Shown: positions 43,301-54,489 of the stretch, piece by piece
Layout: each line of letters starts with the position of its first letter
How positions within the stretch are numbered: the stretch's first letter is position 1
Source of the DNA: Gordionus sp. m RMFG-2023
Taxonomy: Eukaryota > Nematomorpha > Gordioida > Chordodea > Parachordodidae
NCBI RefSeq assembly: GCF_954871325.1
Contig: NC_088776.1
Coordinates: 30,552,508 to 30,616,507, forward strand
DNA length: 64,000 bases
Direction: 5' to 3'
Made by a program: the position numbers and the translations under genes
Notes under the pieces: generated by a model
Seen by the model: only the letters and a program-made list of their open reading frames with translations
Databases searched by the model: none
What the model was told of the DNA's origin: nothing

Positions 43301-43706
43301 AATATAAATAAGTTTTTACCTTCTGTTATGTGTCCAACTATCTGCCGGTGTACATACATAAGATATATCTGATAACTCTACTATTAGAGCATCTTTCATC
43401 ACTTTGAAGTTGTCTGCTATTTTATTCATAAGTGTCTAAAATAAATAATATTATAATGTAAAAATAACAATTTACCTTTAGGTGTTTCTTCAGGTTATAG
43501 CTACTCGATTGATTTGATGATATATTTTTTTTACATTTTAAGCACAGGAATTTGAATCCAGATTTTGTTTTAATATTTATTTTAAAAAATTTTTCAAATC
43601 TAGGGAATGGGAAATCGTTATTAGAGCTATTAAGTACATTTTCTTCCATTGAATCTTCTATGTCCGAATCACTTTCAAGGATTTGGATATCCATGGGCGA
43701 TGCCAT
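40394..43706 (-). CDS. shortened hAT transposase: BED finger plus dimerisation domain
   Basis: Three minus-strand exons: 43,706-43,476, 43,435-43,320 and 40,529-40,394. Together they give 161 codons including the stop with the frame kept. Exon 1 has an acidic N-terminus and a BED-like finger (FLCLKCKK ... SSYNLKKHLK). Exon 2 holds the first hAT catalytic block (ISYVCTPADSWTHNR). Exon 3 has the hAT C-terminal dimerisation motif (LPSSASVERLFSKAKLILSD, then RRSRLGDD). The first intron is 40 nt. The second was 48 nt before the fold-back element inserted in it. The second Asp and the Glu of the catalytic triad are absent, so it cannot transpose by itself. The last His of the BED finger is not obvious after splicing. 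A deletion derivative that could act as a repressor is possible but inferred. Confidence 0.7.
40542..43275. mobile_element. 2.7-kb fold-back element nested in hAT copy 1
   Basis: Inverted repeats over 200 bp long, starting GGGAATGACTAAAATACGCG, with an 8-bp direct repeat AAATATTT on both sides (40,534-40,541 and 43,276-43,283). Inside the left arm are about five tandem units of roughly 283 bp, each with two copies of TACGCGTCCCCGGTCAAAA. The right arm has about three such units in inverted orientation. The whole could fold into a very long hairpin with a small loop at about 42,190-42,350. It encodes no transposase, so it depends on enzyme from elsewhere. Tip sequence and duplication length fit a Mutator-like origin; hAT or Merlin are alternatives. 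Confidence 0.88.
42189..42349 (+). pseudogene. captured LINE reverse-transcriptase fragment in the fold-back loop
   Basis: Non-repetitive, less AT-rich DNA lying exactly between the two arms. It reads open in one frame: VDLSSNNNNINHLRITL, then YADDLVSITKSRNETIDLL, then CFHRNKVGLTINFN. YADD is the catalytic motif of reverse transcriptase, and the following GLTIN pattern is typical of LINE palm regions. It is flanked on both sides by fold-back repeat units, so it appears to have been captured by the element. Start and stop signals are absent; it is a fragment of about 53 codons. Confidence 0.8.
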
Positions 43707-43956
43707 TTAAGATTATTAACACAGATTGAAAATATAAATTAAAAATTGAAAATATATTTAAATTTCAAAATTAAATAATAAATTATAAAAATTATAATTA
43801 ATTATGATATTATATTTAAATTTTGTTTATATTTACATTCATTATATTTTTTAAAAGTAGTGCGCTAAAAAATTAAATAATTTTAAAAAAAGTAGCGGCT
43901 ATTAGCTATAGCTACCAAAATAGATAGCGCGCTACTTTAACAACTCTGATATATAG

Positions 43957-44889
43957 AAAGCACAAAATTTTTATTATAATATAAATTAAAAATAAAAAAC
44001 AATTCATTTTTTTATTAAGCTTAAGTTAAAATGAAATTAAACCCAGAACTACTAAGTATAAGTATTAAGAAAATTTATAATACCCCCCCCCCCTCCCCCA
44101 CTAAAATGAGCCATATTTGTTTAACAAGCATAATCCAATGTAAATGTTTAAGGAATTTACTAGGCTAGAGTGGAATTTTTACTTCAAATATATTGTTGTT
44201 TATTAATGATCTTATCATTCAAACATAACATCAACCTTTTCTCTGACATAGATCATTAAATATAAAGAAAAAAATATATAGACAACCTATGGCTATTTTA
44301 TCAAAATGAAATATCCCCCTTTTTCTCATAAAGCTGGAATTAAATTCAAACTAGTTTTTCTTTTATTATAATTCTTATTTCTAATATTTAATCTAAGCCA
44401 TATAAATTCCTTACAAGATCACCTGGATCCTTATAAAAATTTCTTAATTTCAAGTTGTATAACCAAATGGAGGTAAACAAATACAAAAACTTTAAAAAAT
44501 TTTCAATACTTTCATAAATTTTTACTAAATTCCTGTTAATGCCTTATTGAATTATTCTTCCTTCACTTTAAATTTCTTACTTCTCTAACATTGTATATGT
44601 TGCATTCCATATCAAATCCACTGAAGATTCAACCCCGACCCCCTTCGATTTTTTTAAAAATTTGTATGATAGTAGTATATACACTAACTAGTAAAAATAT
44701 AAAATTTTAATTCTCAACTCAGCTTACTTCATGAGATATGGCCATCTTTAGAAACGCGGAAATTCCAAAATACACTATATTTAATTTTAAATATCTCAAA
44801 AAGTAATTAAGCTAATGACATGATTTAAATTTTATTAAATAATATGTTCCAAAAACCGGAAATGGCTATAAAATAAAAATTGCTCTTTT
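43957..44889. other. AT-rich region with a C-tract; no gene
   Basis: No coding sequence recognised. A C-rich run at about 44,081-44,100 (TACCCCCCCCCC then TCCCCC) stands out in the AT-rich background and recurs near 51,030. Confidence 0.5.
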
Positions 44890-45745
44890 TTTAAAAAATT
44901 TTTTTCAAATAAAAGATAATTTAAATATTTTTTTATTGTACTAATAATAATCCTTCATAAGGGGTGGGTTTAGGTCTTGGGGGTCAGAAATATTTTTATC
45001 AACACAAAATATCGATAAAATTATATCAAATAAAAGCTAATTTATATCTTGATTGAAAGTATTCATTTTTTTGTCTTGATGGGTGTGACTTGGTCTGGGA
45101 GATGGATGGAGTGGGTTTGGGGGTGGTATTTGTAAAAAATATTTTTTTTTGATATGGGTATCAAATAAAAGGTAATTATAATATTTTTTATTTTAATAAT
45201 AATTCAGTTATAGAAGGCCGGTCTAGGTTGGGGGTCAGGAATATTTTTTTATCAATACAAAATATCGATATGGGTATCATATGAAAGCTAATTTAAATAT
45301 CTTTAAATTGAAAGTATTCATTTTTTGTCTTGATGAGTATGACTAAAATAATAAAATAAAATTTAAATATTTTTTTATTGTTATAATAATAGTCCCTCTT
45401 AACGGGTGGGTTTACGTCTTGGGGAGTCAGGAATATTTTTGTCAACACAAAATATCTATAAGTGTATCAAATTAAAGCTAAAAATATCTCATGATTGTAA
45501 TAATTATACTCTAAGTAGGTGGGAGGTCTTAGGTAGTCAAGAATATTTATATAAACACAAAATATTGATATAGGAATCAAATAAAAGGTATTTTAAATAT
45601 CTTTTGACTGAAAATATTTATTATCTTAACAGGTTGTCTTGATTTTGGAATGAGGGGTGGGGGAAGGGTAAAAATAATAATTTATATGGGTATCAAATAA
45701 ATAGTAATTAAAAAATCTTTTGATTATATTAATTTTATCAGGATA
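44890..45745. repeat. degenerate tandem repeats (TATCAAATAAAAG family)
   Basis: About seven irregular units spaced 90-190 bp. They share TATGGGTATCAAATAAAAG, GGGTGGGTTTAGGTCTTGG, AACACAAAATATCGATAT and GAAAGTATTCATTTTTTGTC. The units are diverged from each other, so the array is old. No coding sequence is visible. Confidence 0.7.
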
Positions 45746-45849
45746 GGAAATTCCATATCATCATTATTTTCAAGGGATATTACTTTGTCGATATGATCTT
45801 TATCAAAATTATTTTAGATTATCAATCCCTACTGCATTTAAAATTTTTA

Positions 45850-46048
45850 AATGTAAATTTTAATTTTAAAATAAAAAAAAATAAAAAGATTATGATTTTA
45901 GAATTAATTATAAAATTATTATAATAATTTTTGCTATTTATTTAGTAACGAGCTACCGCTATCTTTTTTTATAAAAAAAAGTAGCGCGCTAAAGTTATCG
46001 ATACTTAAAAAAATAGTCATGGAATAACGCGCTAAATAGATAACACTG
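45850..46048 (-). mobile_element. lone hAT transposon end
   Basis: The stretch matches the right end of hAT copy 2 (compare 63,260-63,458): an AT-rich lead-in, then GCTACCGCTATC, AGTAGCGCGCTA and a tip ending AACACTG. No matching left end or target duplication was found nearby, so this is the orphan end of a third copy of the same family. Confidence 0.7.
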
Positions 46049-46056
46049 CAAATTAT

Positions 46057-46919
46057 ATATTTTAAGTTCAGATTGGAACCGAAAAAAATTGTTTTATCTA
46101 TGTCGTAAATTATAATATTTTTTTTTATATATTTGAAATGTCAATCATTTCAACTTTGATTTTTGTATATATTTTTTTTACCATGATCATTCTTTTTTTT
46201 TGTGGAAAAACTGATGAAAATTATTATGAATTTTTTATGCATATTAAAGAAATAAAAGTATATAAAAAAAACCATAAAGTATCACATTTTTTAGTTTGAG
46301 GGAGATTAGTATTATTGACGTTTCTTTGCGATTTTTTAATTTCAGTAAGTTATTTTTATATTTAGATCCTTGCCAGTTTGGATTGTCTGCGTATTTTGTT
46401 AGCGTTTTATGCTTAATTTTGATAGTTATTTTTATTTAGTTTAGTTTTTTTAGTAGTAATTTTTTCAGTTGTTGACCGTGACACAGGATATTCTTGATAC
46501 CAAGGTTATTCGTTATTATAAGGTAAAAACAATATTTTATTTTACATTTTGTGTATCTCTCCTCAGGACACAACGCAATCACAGTTTTGTTGCTTAAATT
46601 TTTTTTTTAGAAATTTAATTAATAAAATGGTTTTAAGAAAAAAAATAGTTTTAAAAAATTTATTTTAAGATTAGTTCGATTAACACGCAATCTTTGTAAA
46701 ATAATAATAATTTTCTGTAATAAATTAATTTTAGAGTAAAAATTCGTAATATGCGATGGTGGTGTATTTCGATAAGTATACTGAGCCTACTTTTATTAAT
46801 AAAGTTGCCATCTTTAAGGATATGGGTTATAAAATCTTGTATCAGAACATTAATGAATTGGATATAGGCCATCATTTAATTACATTAGGATTAATAGTAA
46901 TTATATATTAAATTTATAT
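46057..46919. other. region upstream of the LTR-type fossil; no gene
   Basis: AT-rich with a slightly less biased stretch at 46,300-46,580. It may include leader or LTR sequence of the retroelement that follows, but I could not match it to a second LTR copy. Confidence 0.35.
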
Positions 46920-46923
46920 TATT

Positions 46924-47559
46924 TTGAAATTTTTATTTGGGAAATGTACTTTGGTTGCGACCAAAGTATATGGTAATTGGAAAAGAGACACTCCAGTGTC
47001 GGCTGATTGTTGGAAAAAAAATTCGATCTTGGAAAGTAATTTAAATGTGGTTTTAAATGAAATCAAGAACGGCAGACCAGAAATGGTAGAAATTTTGGAA
47101 TGTAATAACGATGATAGTTTGGATATTGTGGAGAGATCTGTAGTTATCCTCCAAGAATTGAAAGAAATAAAAGAAGTAATTAAGATTATATATCAGGATA
47201 TAAATAAATTGGTTATTTCGAATTGTATTGGTAATAAAGGCCAAATATGTGGTCCGACGGGGTCAAATGGGAAAAACATCTCCGATGGAAAGAATGGTTT
47301 TTCCTGGAATAGGAAAATCTTTGAGGATTTGAAATGTACCCGCTGGGGCCACAAGGTAGAGACCTCTATGGTCAAAGAACAAAATTTTCGTGAGGGTTTT
47401 CCGTTAAGAAAATCGACACTAGAAAATTCTAATGTTAGAAAAGTTTCTGGTTTCAACACGAATAAATTTGAGGTTCTACAATCGAATTATGGTAAATCCC
47501 GTTTGTGTTTTAAATGTAACAAACCGGGACATGTAGCCATAAATTGTACCAAAAATTGA
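46924..47559 (+). pseudogene. gag-like part of the LTR fossil, with zinc knuckle
   Basis: Nucleocapsid-type protein part of the retroelement. The middle is predicted to be helical and Glu/Lys-rich (VILQELKEIKEVIKIIYQD). The C-terminus has one CX2CX4HX4C zinc knuckle, a nucleic-acid-binding motif of retroelement Gag proteins. Base use is less AT-rich than the flanks. Confidence 0.7.
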
Positions 47560-47864
47560 CTATATGATTGCAAGTGTAATCATATAGTAGGTAGGAGATC
47601 GGGAGGTAGAAATAGTAATAAATTAAATAACTATATTGAAATGAGATATGATTCTCATAAAATCCGTGATTTTAACAGAAATTTTTTCCATCCTGATGAT
47701 TAAAATAAAAATAATGAAGATTTTAATAATTTTAGATGGGAGAAATATCCTAAAAGTATTGTTAAATATTCCGATAAGAAGGATGTTAATACTTTCGAAT
47801 GGGAAGGATATCCCCATGATATTGTTAAAAAGAATATGAATATAAAGAACCGCTAAATTTCGAG

Positions 47865-48384
47865 TTGAATTTATGTTCAAATGTGAATTCTCATGAAACT
47901 GATGTTTCAAATGAGATAGATATTGATCAGTCAATTAAAACATATGAGATTTTAATGACTGAGAGATTATTCGAACTTTGTCCTTGTCCGAGAGTTACTG
48001 TAAGAGTTGACTCGAGGGACATTGACATGTTGTTCGACACAGGGGCTAGCATTTCAATAATGTCTAGAAAAGATTATTATAAGTATTGGTCTGGGGGTAA
48101 ACTTGAAAAGGAATCTATGTGTGTCAGACAATTTGATGGGTCTGAAATTGTAGTTTTGGGAAAAAACTAAGTTGGGAATAATTTTCTATGATACCACATT
48201 TTTCCTAGATTTATGGGTAGTGAAGAAGGAGGTGGAAACCATCATGGGGTGGGATTGGATTGTTAAGTTAGGTCCTTTCAATAATTATTGGAATATTTTT
48301 GCCATACCTAATGGTTCAGCCCTAAATGAGACTAAAAACAAAAATATTGCTAATATAATTCTCGGGAAGAAATTTATGAAATAG
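47865..48384 (+). pseudogene. aspartic protease part of the LTR fossil
   Basis: Retropepsin-like region. It shows the catalytic LFDTGASISIMS motif and, further on, LWVVKKEV and MGWDWIVKLG, which corresponds to the C-terminal strand of retrotransposon proteases. Part of a broken element. Confidence 0.7.
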
Positions 48385-48785
48385 AAGGGACGGATTTATC
48401 CGTAGAAGAAGGGAATTTAACCCTTAATTCTGAGAGGTATGTAAATTCCACGGAATTAATGGTTGAGGACAATATTAGCGTTAATGGGAACCCAATGATT
48501 ACTATTGATAGTAATGAATTACATAAAATGTGTGAAGATGTATCTATTTTAATGAAGAAATATGAAATAATTTTCGAAGAAAATTAGGTTGTCTTAATGA
48601 TTATCAAGTGGATGTAAAATTTTCAGTGGGCCAGAAGGTCTGGGCCAGATTGTTCGATAATCGGGGAAAGAAGTGGGAAAGAGGTCGGGTAATAGTAAAC
48701 CGGGGTTCGAAATTAATTGAAATTTTGTTAATGGGTTACTGTGATCCATTATCACGATCACATGAAATTAGGGTAGAATAAGTGA

Positions 48786-49381
48786 TATACTCGATTTTTT
48801 GTTTTAATTTTTCTTAAAGGTACTAATTAAATGGTTTATATCGTGTCAGGGTTCAGTATATTGGACCATATTTTTTAATGTTGTTCAATTGATACAAGTT
48901 TTTGTGGTCAAATTTTATAGGTCAGTTCAAACAGGTTGATTAAAAGGTTTATGTTTTGAGATTGTTTGACTTGTAACAATTTTCTTAACATTGGAATAAA
49001 GAATTTTTGTTTGGTATTGATTGACTAATAAAAACTTAAAAATAAGGAATAAACGAGAACTTAGGAGGATATGTTTTTATTTCTTATCAGAGGGTAATAT
49101 GGATAATGATTTACATGGTAATAGTATGATAAAGTAATTTTAATATTACGGCTGTCAGAGATAAATAAAAAGTTGAAATTGCGGTGGTTGGCTTATGGCG
49201 AGAAAGATAAAAACATTTTTCTTGTATGTTTTTATGTAATGAATTAGGGTTATAGAAAACATCTTTATTTTTGGTTTATGTTTTATGTAAGGTAGTATAG
49301 AATGAAAAGTATTACGGCTATGGTACATAAATTAAAGTTAGAGGAAAAAGTTGAATGGACTGTAAAATTCTTATTGTAAAA
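48786..49381. other. region between the LTR fossil and the MULE; no gene
   Basis: AT-rich, no coding sequence recognised. It may contain the 3' non-coding part of the retroelement. It ends at the left tip of the MULE. Confidence 0.35.
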
Positions 49382-49584
49382 GGGAGATGATAGACTTACG
49401 CCAAATGGCGTATTAGCAAGAAATAAAAGTTATATTTTTTCTTATTTATACGCATTTTCCGAATCGATAAAAAAGTTACGAAAATTTAACGAATCATTTA
49501 AAATTTGTATTTATAATAAAATGGATGTATAAATAATATCGTGGAAGAAATTTAGTAAACTATAAAGCAATATAAAAATTTTAA

Positions 49585-49890
49585 ATACATAAATCTTTAT
49601 ATATCAGATTTTAGAATGTCACCAAAAAGTACTACCATAGTAATACCTTACTTATTTCCCAATATTTAGTAAACTATAAAGCAATATAAAAATTTAAAAT
49701 ACATAAATCTTTATATATCAGATTTTAGAATGTCACCAAAAAGTACTACCATAGTAATACCTTTTTAAAATACATAAATCTTTATATATCAGATTTTAGA
49801 ATGTCACCAAAAAGTACTACCATAGTAATACCTTACTTATTTCCCAATATTTAGTAAACTATAAAGCAATATAAAAATTTAAATTACATA
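49585..49890. repeat. left subterminal tandem array of the MULE
   Basis: Three direct copies of a stretch with TACATAAATCTTTATATATC, AGATTTTAGAATGTCACC and AAAAAGTACTACCATAGTAA, partly separated by TTTCCCAATATTTAGTAAAC. The same motifs occur inverted near the right tip. ACTACCATAGTAATA is nearly palindromic and a candidate transposase site. Confidence 0.85.
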
Positions 49891-49964
49891 AATCTTAAGA
49901 TGGCTATGAATTAGGAAATTTAGAATAATTGAGTAAAGAATATATCTTACCTTGTGCTTCAAAT

Positions 49965-50380
49965 TTACAAACTATTACTCATTTTTTATATAAATTTTTT
50001 TATTGAATTTATGTTGAAATTTATAAATTATATTGTATGTCTTATTTTAAAGGTTACCTGGGAACATAAAAGTTCTTACCTTGTGATGACTTATTCTATA
50101 AAATTAACACACAACAATCCCTAACAAGCTTCAAATCTACAAACAATTGCTCATTTTTTATATAATTTTTTTTATTGAATTTATGTTGAAATTTATAAAT
50201 TATAATGTATGTTTTATTTTAAAGGTTACTTGGAAACATTAAAGATCTTACCTTGTGATGACTTATTCTATAAAATTGACACACAACAATCCCTAGCAAG
50301 CTTCAAATTTACAAACAATTACTCATTTTTTATATAATTTTTTTTATTGAATTTGTTGAAATTTATAAATTATATCTTTT
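49965..50380. repeat. about 167-bp tandem repeat inside the MULE
   Basis: Two and a half direct copies of a unit containing CTCATTTTTTATATAA, TTGAATTTATGTTGAAATTT, GGTTAC and CCTTGTGATGACTTATTCTA. Non-coding. Confidence 0.85.
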
Positions 50381-50699
50381 GATATTATTTTTTTAAATAG
50401 AGTTTTAAAAATAAATTTCTCTTAATGAGCTCCCATAATGTTCTTAATTAATTTACCTAAATTAATTTAATTTTAAAAATTTATGATTGGACATTTTTAA
50501 TCATTTTATAAATGATTGTATTAACTTCAATAATATATTTCAATTTAATGAATAAAATTTATTTAATACCATATTTCGTGTATAAATTATAATACTATAT
50601 TTAATTGCGTCATTTAATACTATATTTCGATTTAACCCTTCACTAGAAATGTTAAAAATCACTTAAACTTCAAAGGTGGGGTCTATTTTATCCCTAATG

Positions 50700-51005
50700 T
50701 AAAATTAATAAAAATTAGATTTAAATAAAAAATTAAATTTGTAGGCAAAATTCTCCTAAAAATAACTTAAATATTTTACCACAAAAAAAACTAAATTTGT
50801 ATGCAAAATCTCATAAAAATAACATAAATATTTTACCACAAAAAAAATTAAATTTGTAGGCGAAATTCACCTAAAATATGCGGAATTAATAATTCCTATA
50901 TTTTACCACAAAAAAATTAAATTTGTATGCAAAATTCTCTTAAATATGCGCAATTAATAATTCCTCTATTTTAACATAAAAAATTTATAGGCAAAAATAA
51001 AAAAT
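50700..51005. repeat. about 60-bp tandem repeat inside the MULE, with a C-tract behind it
   Basis: Four to five degenerate copies of AAATTTGTAGGCAAAATTCT followed by AATATTTTACCACAAAAAAA. A C-rich run (ACCCCCCCCCCC then TCCCCC) follows at about 51,030. Confidence 0.8.
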
Positions 51006-51259
51006 TTAAAAAAAAACATAAAAATAATATACCCCCCCCCCCTCCCCCGACAGTGTTAACACTTTATTAAAACTTATTTAGTGGCAATTTAAAAAAATGA
51101 TATTTATGTTATATACTAAATTTTTTATATAGTTATTATATGTTAAAATAGGATAAATAAAAAAAAAATATGCATAAAAACAAGACAAATACAATCAACT
51201 AAAATACTTTTGGTAAAAAATATAAAATATCAACATTTGTAATTAATTTTCAAAATCAA

Positions 51260-52028
51260 TAACATTTACAAAATGGGATTCAGAATTGTTAATATAAGTT
51301 TTGGTCAAATTTTTTTATATTTCCATTATCATATTTAAATGGTGGATACATTTGCCAGCAAAATGAAGCTTCATACCTAGCATACACCAATATCGGGGTA
51401 TTGAGAAGTGTGGCAACACTTTGCAATTCAATATCCGTTGCCCATTCACCATTCTTACTTGCCTTTTCTATTATATACTGTTGCACATCATCTTCACACG
51501 TATTTTGACCTTGAGTATAATCTAATATATTTTTTATCATTATTTTTTGCAGCATAAGCAAGATCATATGTGATCTAATCAAACCATAGGAGTCTTGTTT
51601 TCCTGTTATCTCCATACTTATACATCAAATTATTTTAAAAAAAATTTAATTATGTTACTGTTTCTAAAAACCTATCAATGTTTTAAAAACCTATCAAAGT
51701 TTTAAAAAAATAATATTATGAATTAATATAGGATATAATCATTAAAATTTAAAGTAAAGAAAGAAACAAAACCATATTATATGTATATTAGTAAAAAAAA
51801 TACAACCAAAATTATTTTTAAATTACCGGTAAAAACAATTCCCATCTAGCTCAATTGTTTCCAATCGTGATGGAGTAGTTAGCACCCTTCCTATATTTTG
51901 AGAGACTTTATTTTTTGCTGACGCTAAATTTAAGCGAGTAGCATGATATTTCCTCCAAATATTGGTAGTTGGATTATAAAAATGTTTAAATGTATGTTGA
52001 ATGATTTTAACGAGTGGGTCATCTATGG
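51260..52028 (-). pseudogene. OTU-type cysteine protease domain of the MULE protein
   Basis: OTU proteases cut ubiquitin or related chains. Upstream exon about 52,028-51,848: AIDDPLVKIIQHTFKHFYNP ... LETIELDGNC, where DGNC is the conserved OTU active-site Cys block. Downstream exon 51,615-51,260: EITGKQDSYGLIRSHM, then GEWATDIELQSVATLLNTPI and LVYAR, the usual OTU pattern with W-x-x-x-E. The catalytic-His block SHFVNVI follows in a shifted frame near 51,265. The sequence after DGNC is poor and the splice between the exons is not clean, so this copy is damaged. It lies downstream of the SWIM region on the same strand, joined by small exons with introns of about 40 nt, so it was probably the C-terminal part of the transposase protein. 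Confidence 0.8.
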
Positions 52029-52379
52029 CTTTAAATATTTAAAAAAATTAAATTAATCATGATATTTAAGAATTACGATTAACTGTATATAATTATAAAA
52101 TTACAATTTTTGAACTTTGAGTCTGAGTATACAAAGTCTACTAAGTCCACTTGAAGATCCTTCAAAAGGTGTAAAGAAGATTTTTTATAATCTAAAAAAG
52201 TTTAAAAATTTATCTTTATCAACAATTTACCTTTGGTATCAACTATTTTTGGGTCAACAAAGTTTTGGGAATTAAGGTCTTGTTGAAATTTTAACTTTTT
52301 ATCTATATGATTTTCTTTTGATTTGTATGCCTTTTCTATATAATATACTATTAACAATAAATAAAGTCAATGTACTTTT

Positions 52380-54477
52380 TTGTGAATCCAATATTATAAA
52401 TCCTAAAGGACTCCCTATTTTATTTAATTTCTTAGGTAATTGAATTTCTTTTATGATATTATTTATACATTCATTTTATTGACTATTATAAACATCTTTT
52501 TTTAAAAAAATTGGGACATTATTTTTATTTTACTGTATATTAGGATCCACGTTTGAGTGTGTAAGATCCTCATTTAATACATTTGCTATACTATCATTGG
52601 AGAATATCTGACCATTATTTTCATTTGAGCTTGTATTTAAATTATTTGTAATATGCCTTTCATAGCAAAATCATGTAGTTTGTCAAAAGCCTGAGCAAAC
52701 CCATGTTTCAAATTAGGTGGTATTAATGATATAGTGTGAAAAAGCATATTTTGATTTTTAAAATAATTATAGGATGAAATTTGGTCATTAAAAAGGGTTT
52801 TTTTGTATTTAATCCCCTTTTTGTTATTTAATATATCTATTTGATAAATGTCGATGGATTTTTAAAATAATTTTTGTGCCACCTTTGATGACATAATTTT
52901 TCATCGTAAAGATCACTATTATTTTTTTTCCTTTCCATAAATACATGTCTGCATGGTAATTGCATATTTAAAAAAAAGGGGCAATCACAATAAAACATAT
53001 TTGATTAGAAAACAAGATTGCAGTTATCACCAACATTATATTCATATTTTAACTCTTTGTATGCATATTCTGTTAACAATTTTCTATAATTAGCCAATGT
53101 TTGATCTTCCTCATTTATAAATGAGATTTTAATTTTTTTCATTAAATTATCATGTTCCCTTTCAGCACTTAACATTTTAATTGACATAATTAAATCAGTA
53201 AACATATTTGGAAGGGTAGAGTATTTGGTTATGTTAATTTTTAAATATTTGTTAATGCTCTCTACCCTGTTATTTGTATATTGTTTAAAGTTTAAATGAT
53301 ATCTTTTCCAAGCATCGGACGATGCCAGCCAGAAAAATAGTTATATGATTCTAAATTTAAATTAGTTAATTTGTGATAATTTTCAAAATATATGTCAGAA
53401 GACTGTGCATCTAGCATGCTACACAACAGATGCTTCACATTATTAATCATATCATTAGGAATATTCCTTTTTTTGTGGGTAACTTCCCTATCCCAAGCTC
53501 TGGTTACATGTTTCCTACATAATTCCAATTGAACATGAGGGAATGCCCCAATATAAGCTTTTCTCCCAGCACAATCTTTATCACTAACAATGACCTTTAT
53601 ATCTGTCCAAGCTGAATTCAGTTTTTTAAAAATTTGAAGCATTTGTGATGCTACATCAAATGACTCCGATTTGACAATCCATACACATATAATATGTGAT
53701 CTATTATTTCCATCAATTGATACCAAAATATACACAGGCATATGCCTATTATTTAATCGATATGTTGCATCCACACATATTACTTCAGGATATTTTGAAA
53801 AAATATACTGCATTTGATGAGTTTGATAATATATACCAATTAGATTCCCATCTACAGTATATAATTCCATATTCATTATCTTCTTTAACTTTATCTATCA
53901 TTGTGATTAAATCATTATCATAAGTTTTTTTTGTATTTTTGTCTATATTATGCAAATCTCTTAGGGTTATAAACTTTCCTTCAGAAAATAGTTTATTTTT
54001 TATTTTGGATTTATTTCCTCCAGTAGTTATAGCTTCAACTACAAATTTATACTGTGCTTCATTAAGCTTTCTTTGTCTGGGTAATGATTGGTATAAATTT
54101 TCATCTAAAATTAATCAAAAAATGCATTTTTCATTTGTTTTAAAAACATTATTTCATACTTTTATCGTATATATATTCTATCAAAATTTAATAAATTAAC
54201 CCTATAAGCCTATCCAATATCCATATCACTAAGTTAAATTATATATTAATCTTAATAATTTCAAGATTATGTGCCTTTACCATGGGGATGATTGTGATTT
54301 TCATGCATATCCTTGACAAATAATTTGTTTTTCATGAATGTAATTTGCAAATGGAATTGACATCCTTGTTTTATAGACATGTAATTGCGTAGACCTGTGG
54401 ATTTTGTATTGTACTTTCCACCATATATACAAAGAAATTTTATGCTTTTATATCTAAATTTTTCAAAAAGAGGTGAT
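52380..54477 (-). pseudogene. MULE transposase, ZSWIM type
   Basis: Minus-strand exons. Exon 54,477-54,281 holds an N-terminal FAR1/FLYWCH-like finger (FLCIYGGKYN ... GCQFHLQI ... HNHPH). A 176-nt intron follows; exon 2 starts at 54,104 (ENLYQSLPRQRKLNEAQYKF) with frame kept. The DDE core shows EVICVDATYRLNNRHMPVY (first Asp), VIVSDKDCAGRKAYIG (second Asp), LCRKHVTRAWDREV and NNRVESINKYLK (catalytic Glu). A SWIM finger, CDCPFFLNMQLPCRH (CXC...CXH), is at 52,988-52,945, and LPKKLNKIGSPLG near 52,430 recalls the RGRPKG tail of this family. Frame changes lie near 53,880, 53,320 and 52,870, and one TAA lies just before the SWIM finger, so the gene is inactive as it stands. It closely resembles domesticated ZSWIM1/3-type proteins. 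Confidence 0.85.
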
Positions 54478-54489
54478 TTTTAAATTTTT

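Larger units (their letters stand above)
40114..43948 (-). mobile_element. hAT-family DNA transposon, copy 1 (internally deleted, split by a fold-back element)
   Basis: Terminal inverted repeats CAGAGTTGTTAAA at both tips, flanked by a perfect 8-bp target duplication ATATATAG (40,106-40,113 and 43,949-43,956), the hallmark of hAT elements. Both subterminal regions carry repeated palindromic AGCGCGCT motifs (for example 40,140-40,215 and 43,855-43,935), probably transposase-binding sites. The minus strand encodes a BED finger, the first catalytic block and the C-terminal dimerisation region, but no catalytic core after the first Asp. A 2.7-kb fold-back element sits at 40,542-43,275; without it and one copy of its target duplication, the hAT element is about 1.09 kb. 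Confidence 0.93.
46920..48785 (+). mobile_element. broken LTR retrotransposon, probably Ty3/gypsy-like
   Basis: Fossil retroelement on the plus strand. Parts recognised, in order: a gag-like frame at 46,924-47,559 ending in a zinc knuckle (CFKCNKPGHVAINC, the CCHC pattern); an aspartic protease region around 47,990-48,300 with the active-site motif LFDTGAS and a MGWDW motif; and an integrase C-terminal tail around 48,600-48,780 (VGQKVWARLF ... GRVIVNRGSKLIEIL). The order gag-protease-integrase tail fits the Ty3/gypsy group. No pair of LTRs could be matched. It is incomplete and broken at several points, so it is not recent or active. Confidence 0.75.

Noticed and set aside
44700-45300. Possible protein-coding gene between the hAT remnants
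   Set aside because: All frames are short and closed, and the apparent structure is explained by the degenerate tandem repeat.
47053-47934. Minus-strand and alternative plus-strand frames across the gag-protease region
   Set aside because: They are shadows of the retroelement reading direction and have no recognisable domains. The zinc knuckle and protease motifs are on the plus strand in other frames.
53696-54199. Two plus-strand frames opposite the MULE transposase
   Set aside because: They are antisense to the conserved DDE and N-terminal coding sequence and show no domain of their own.
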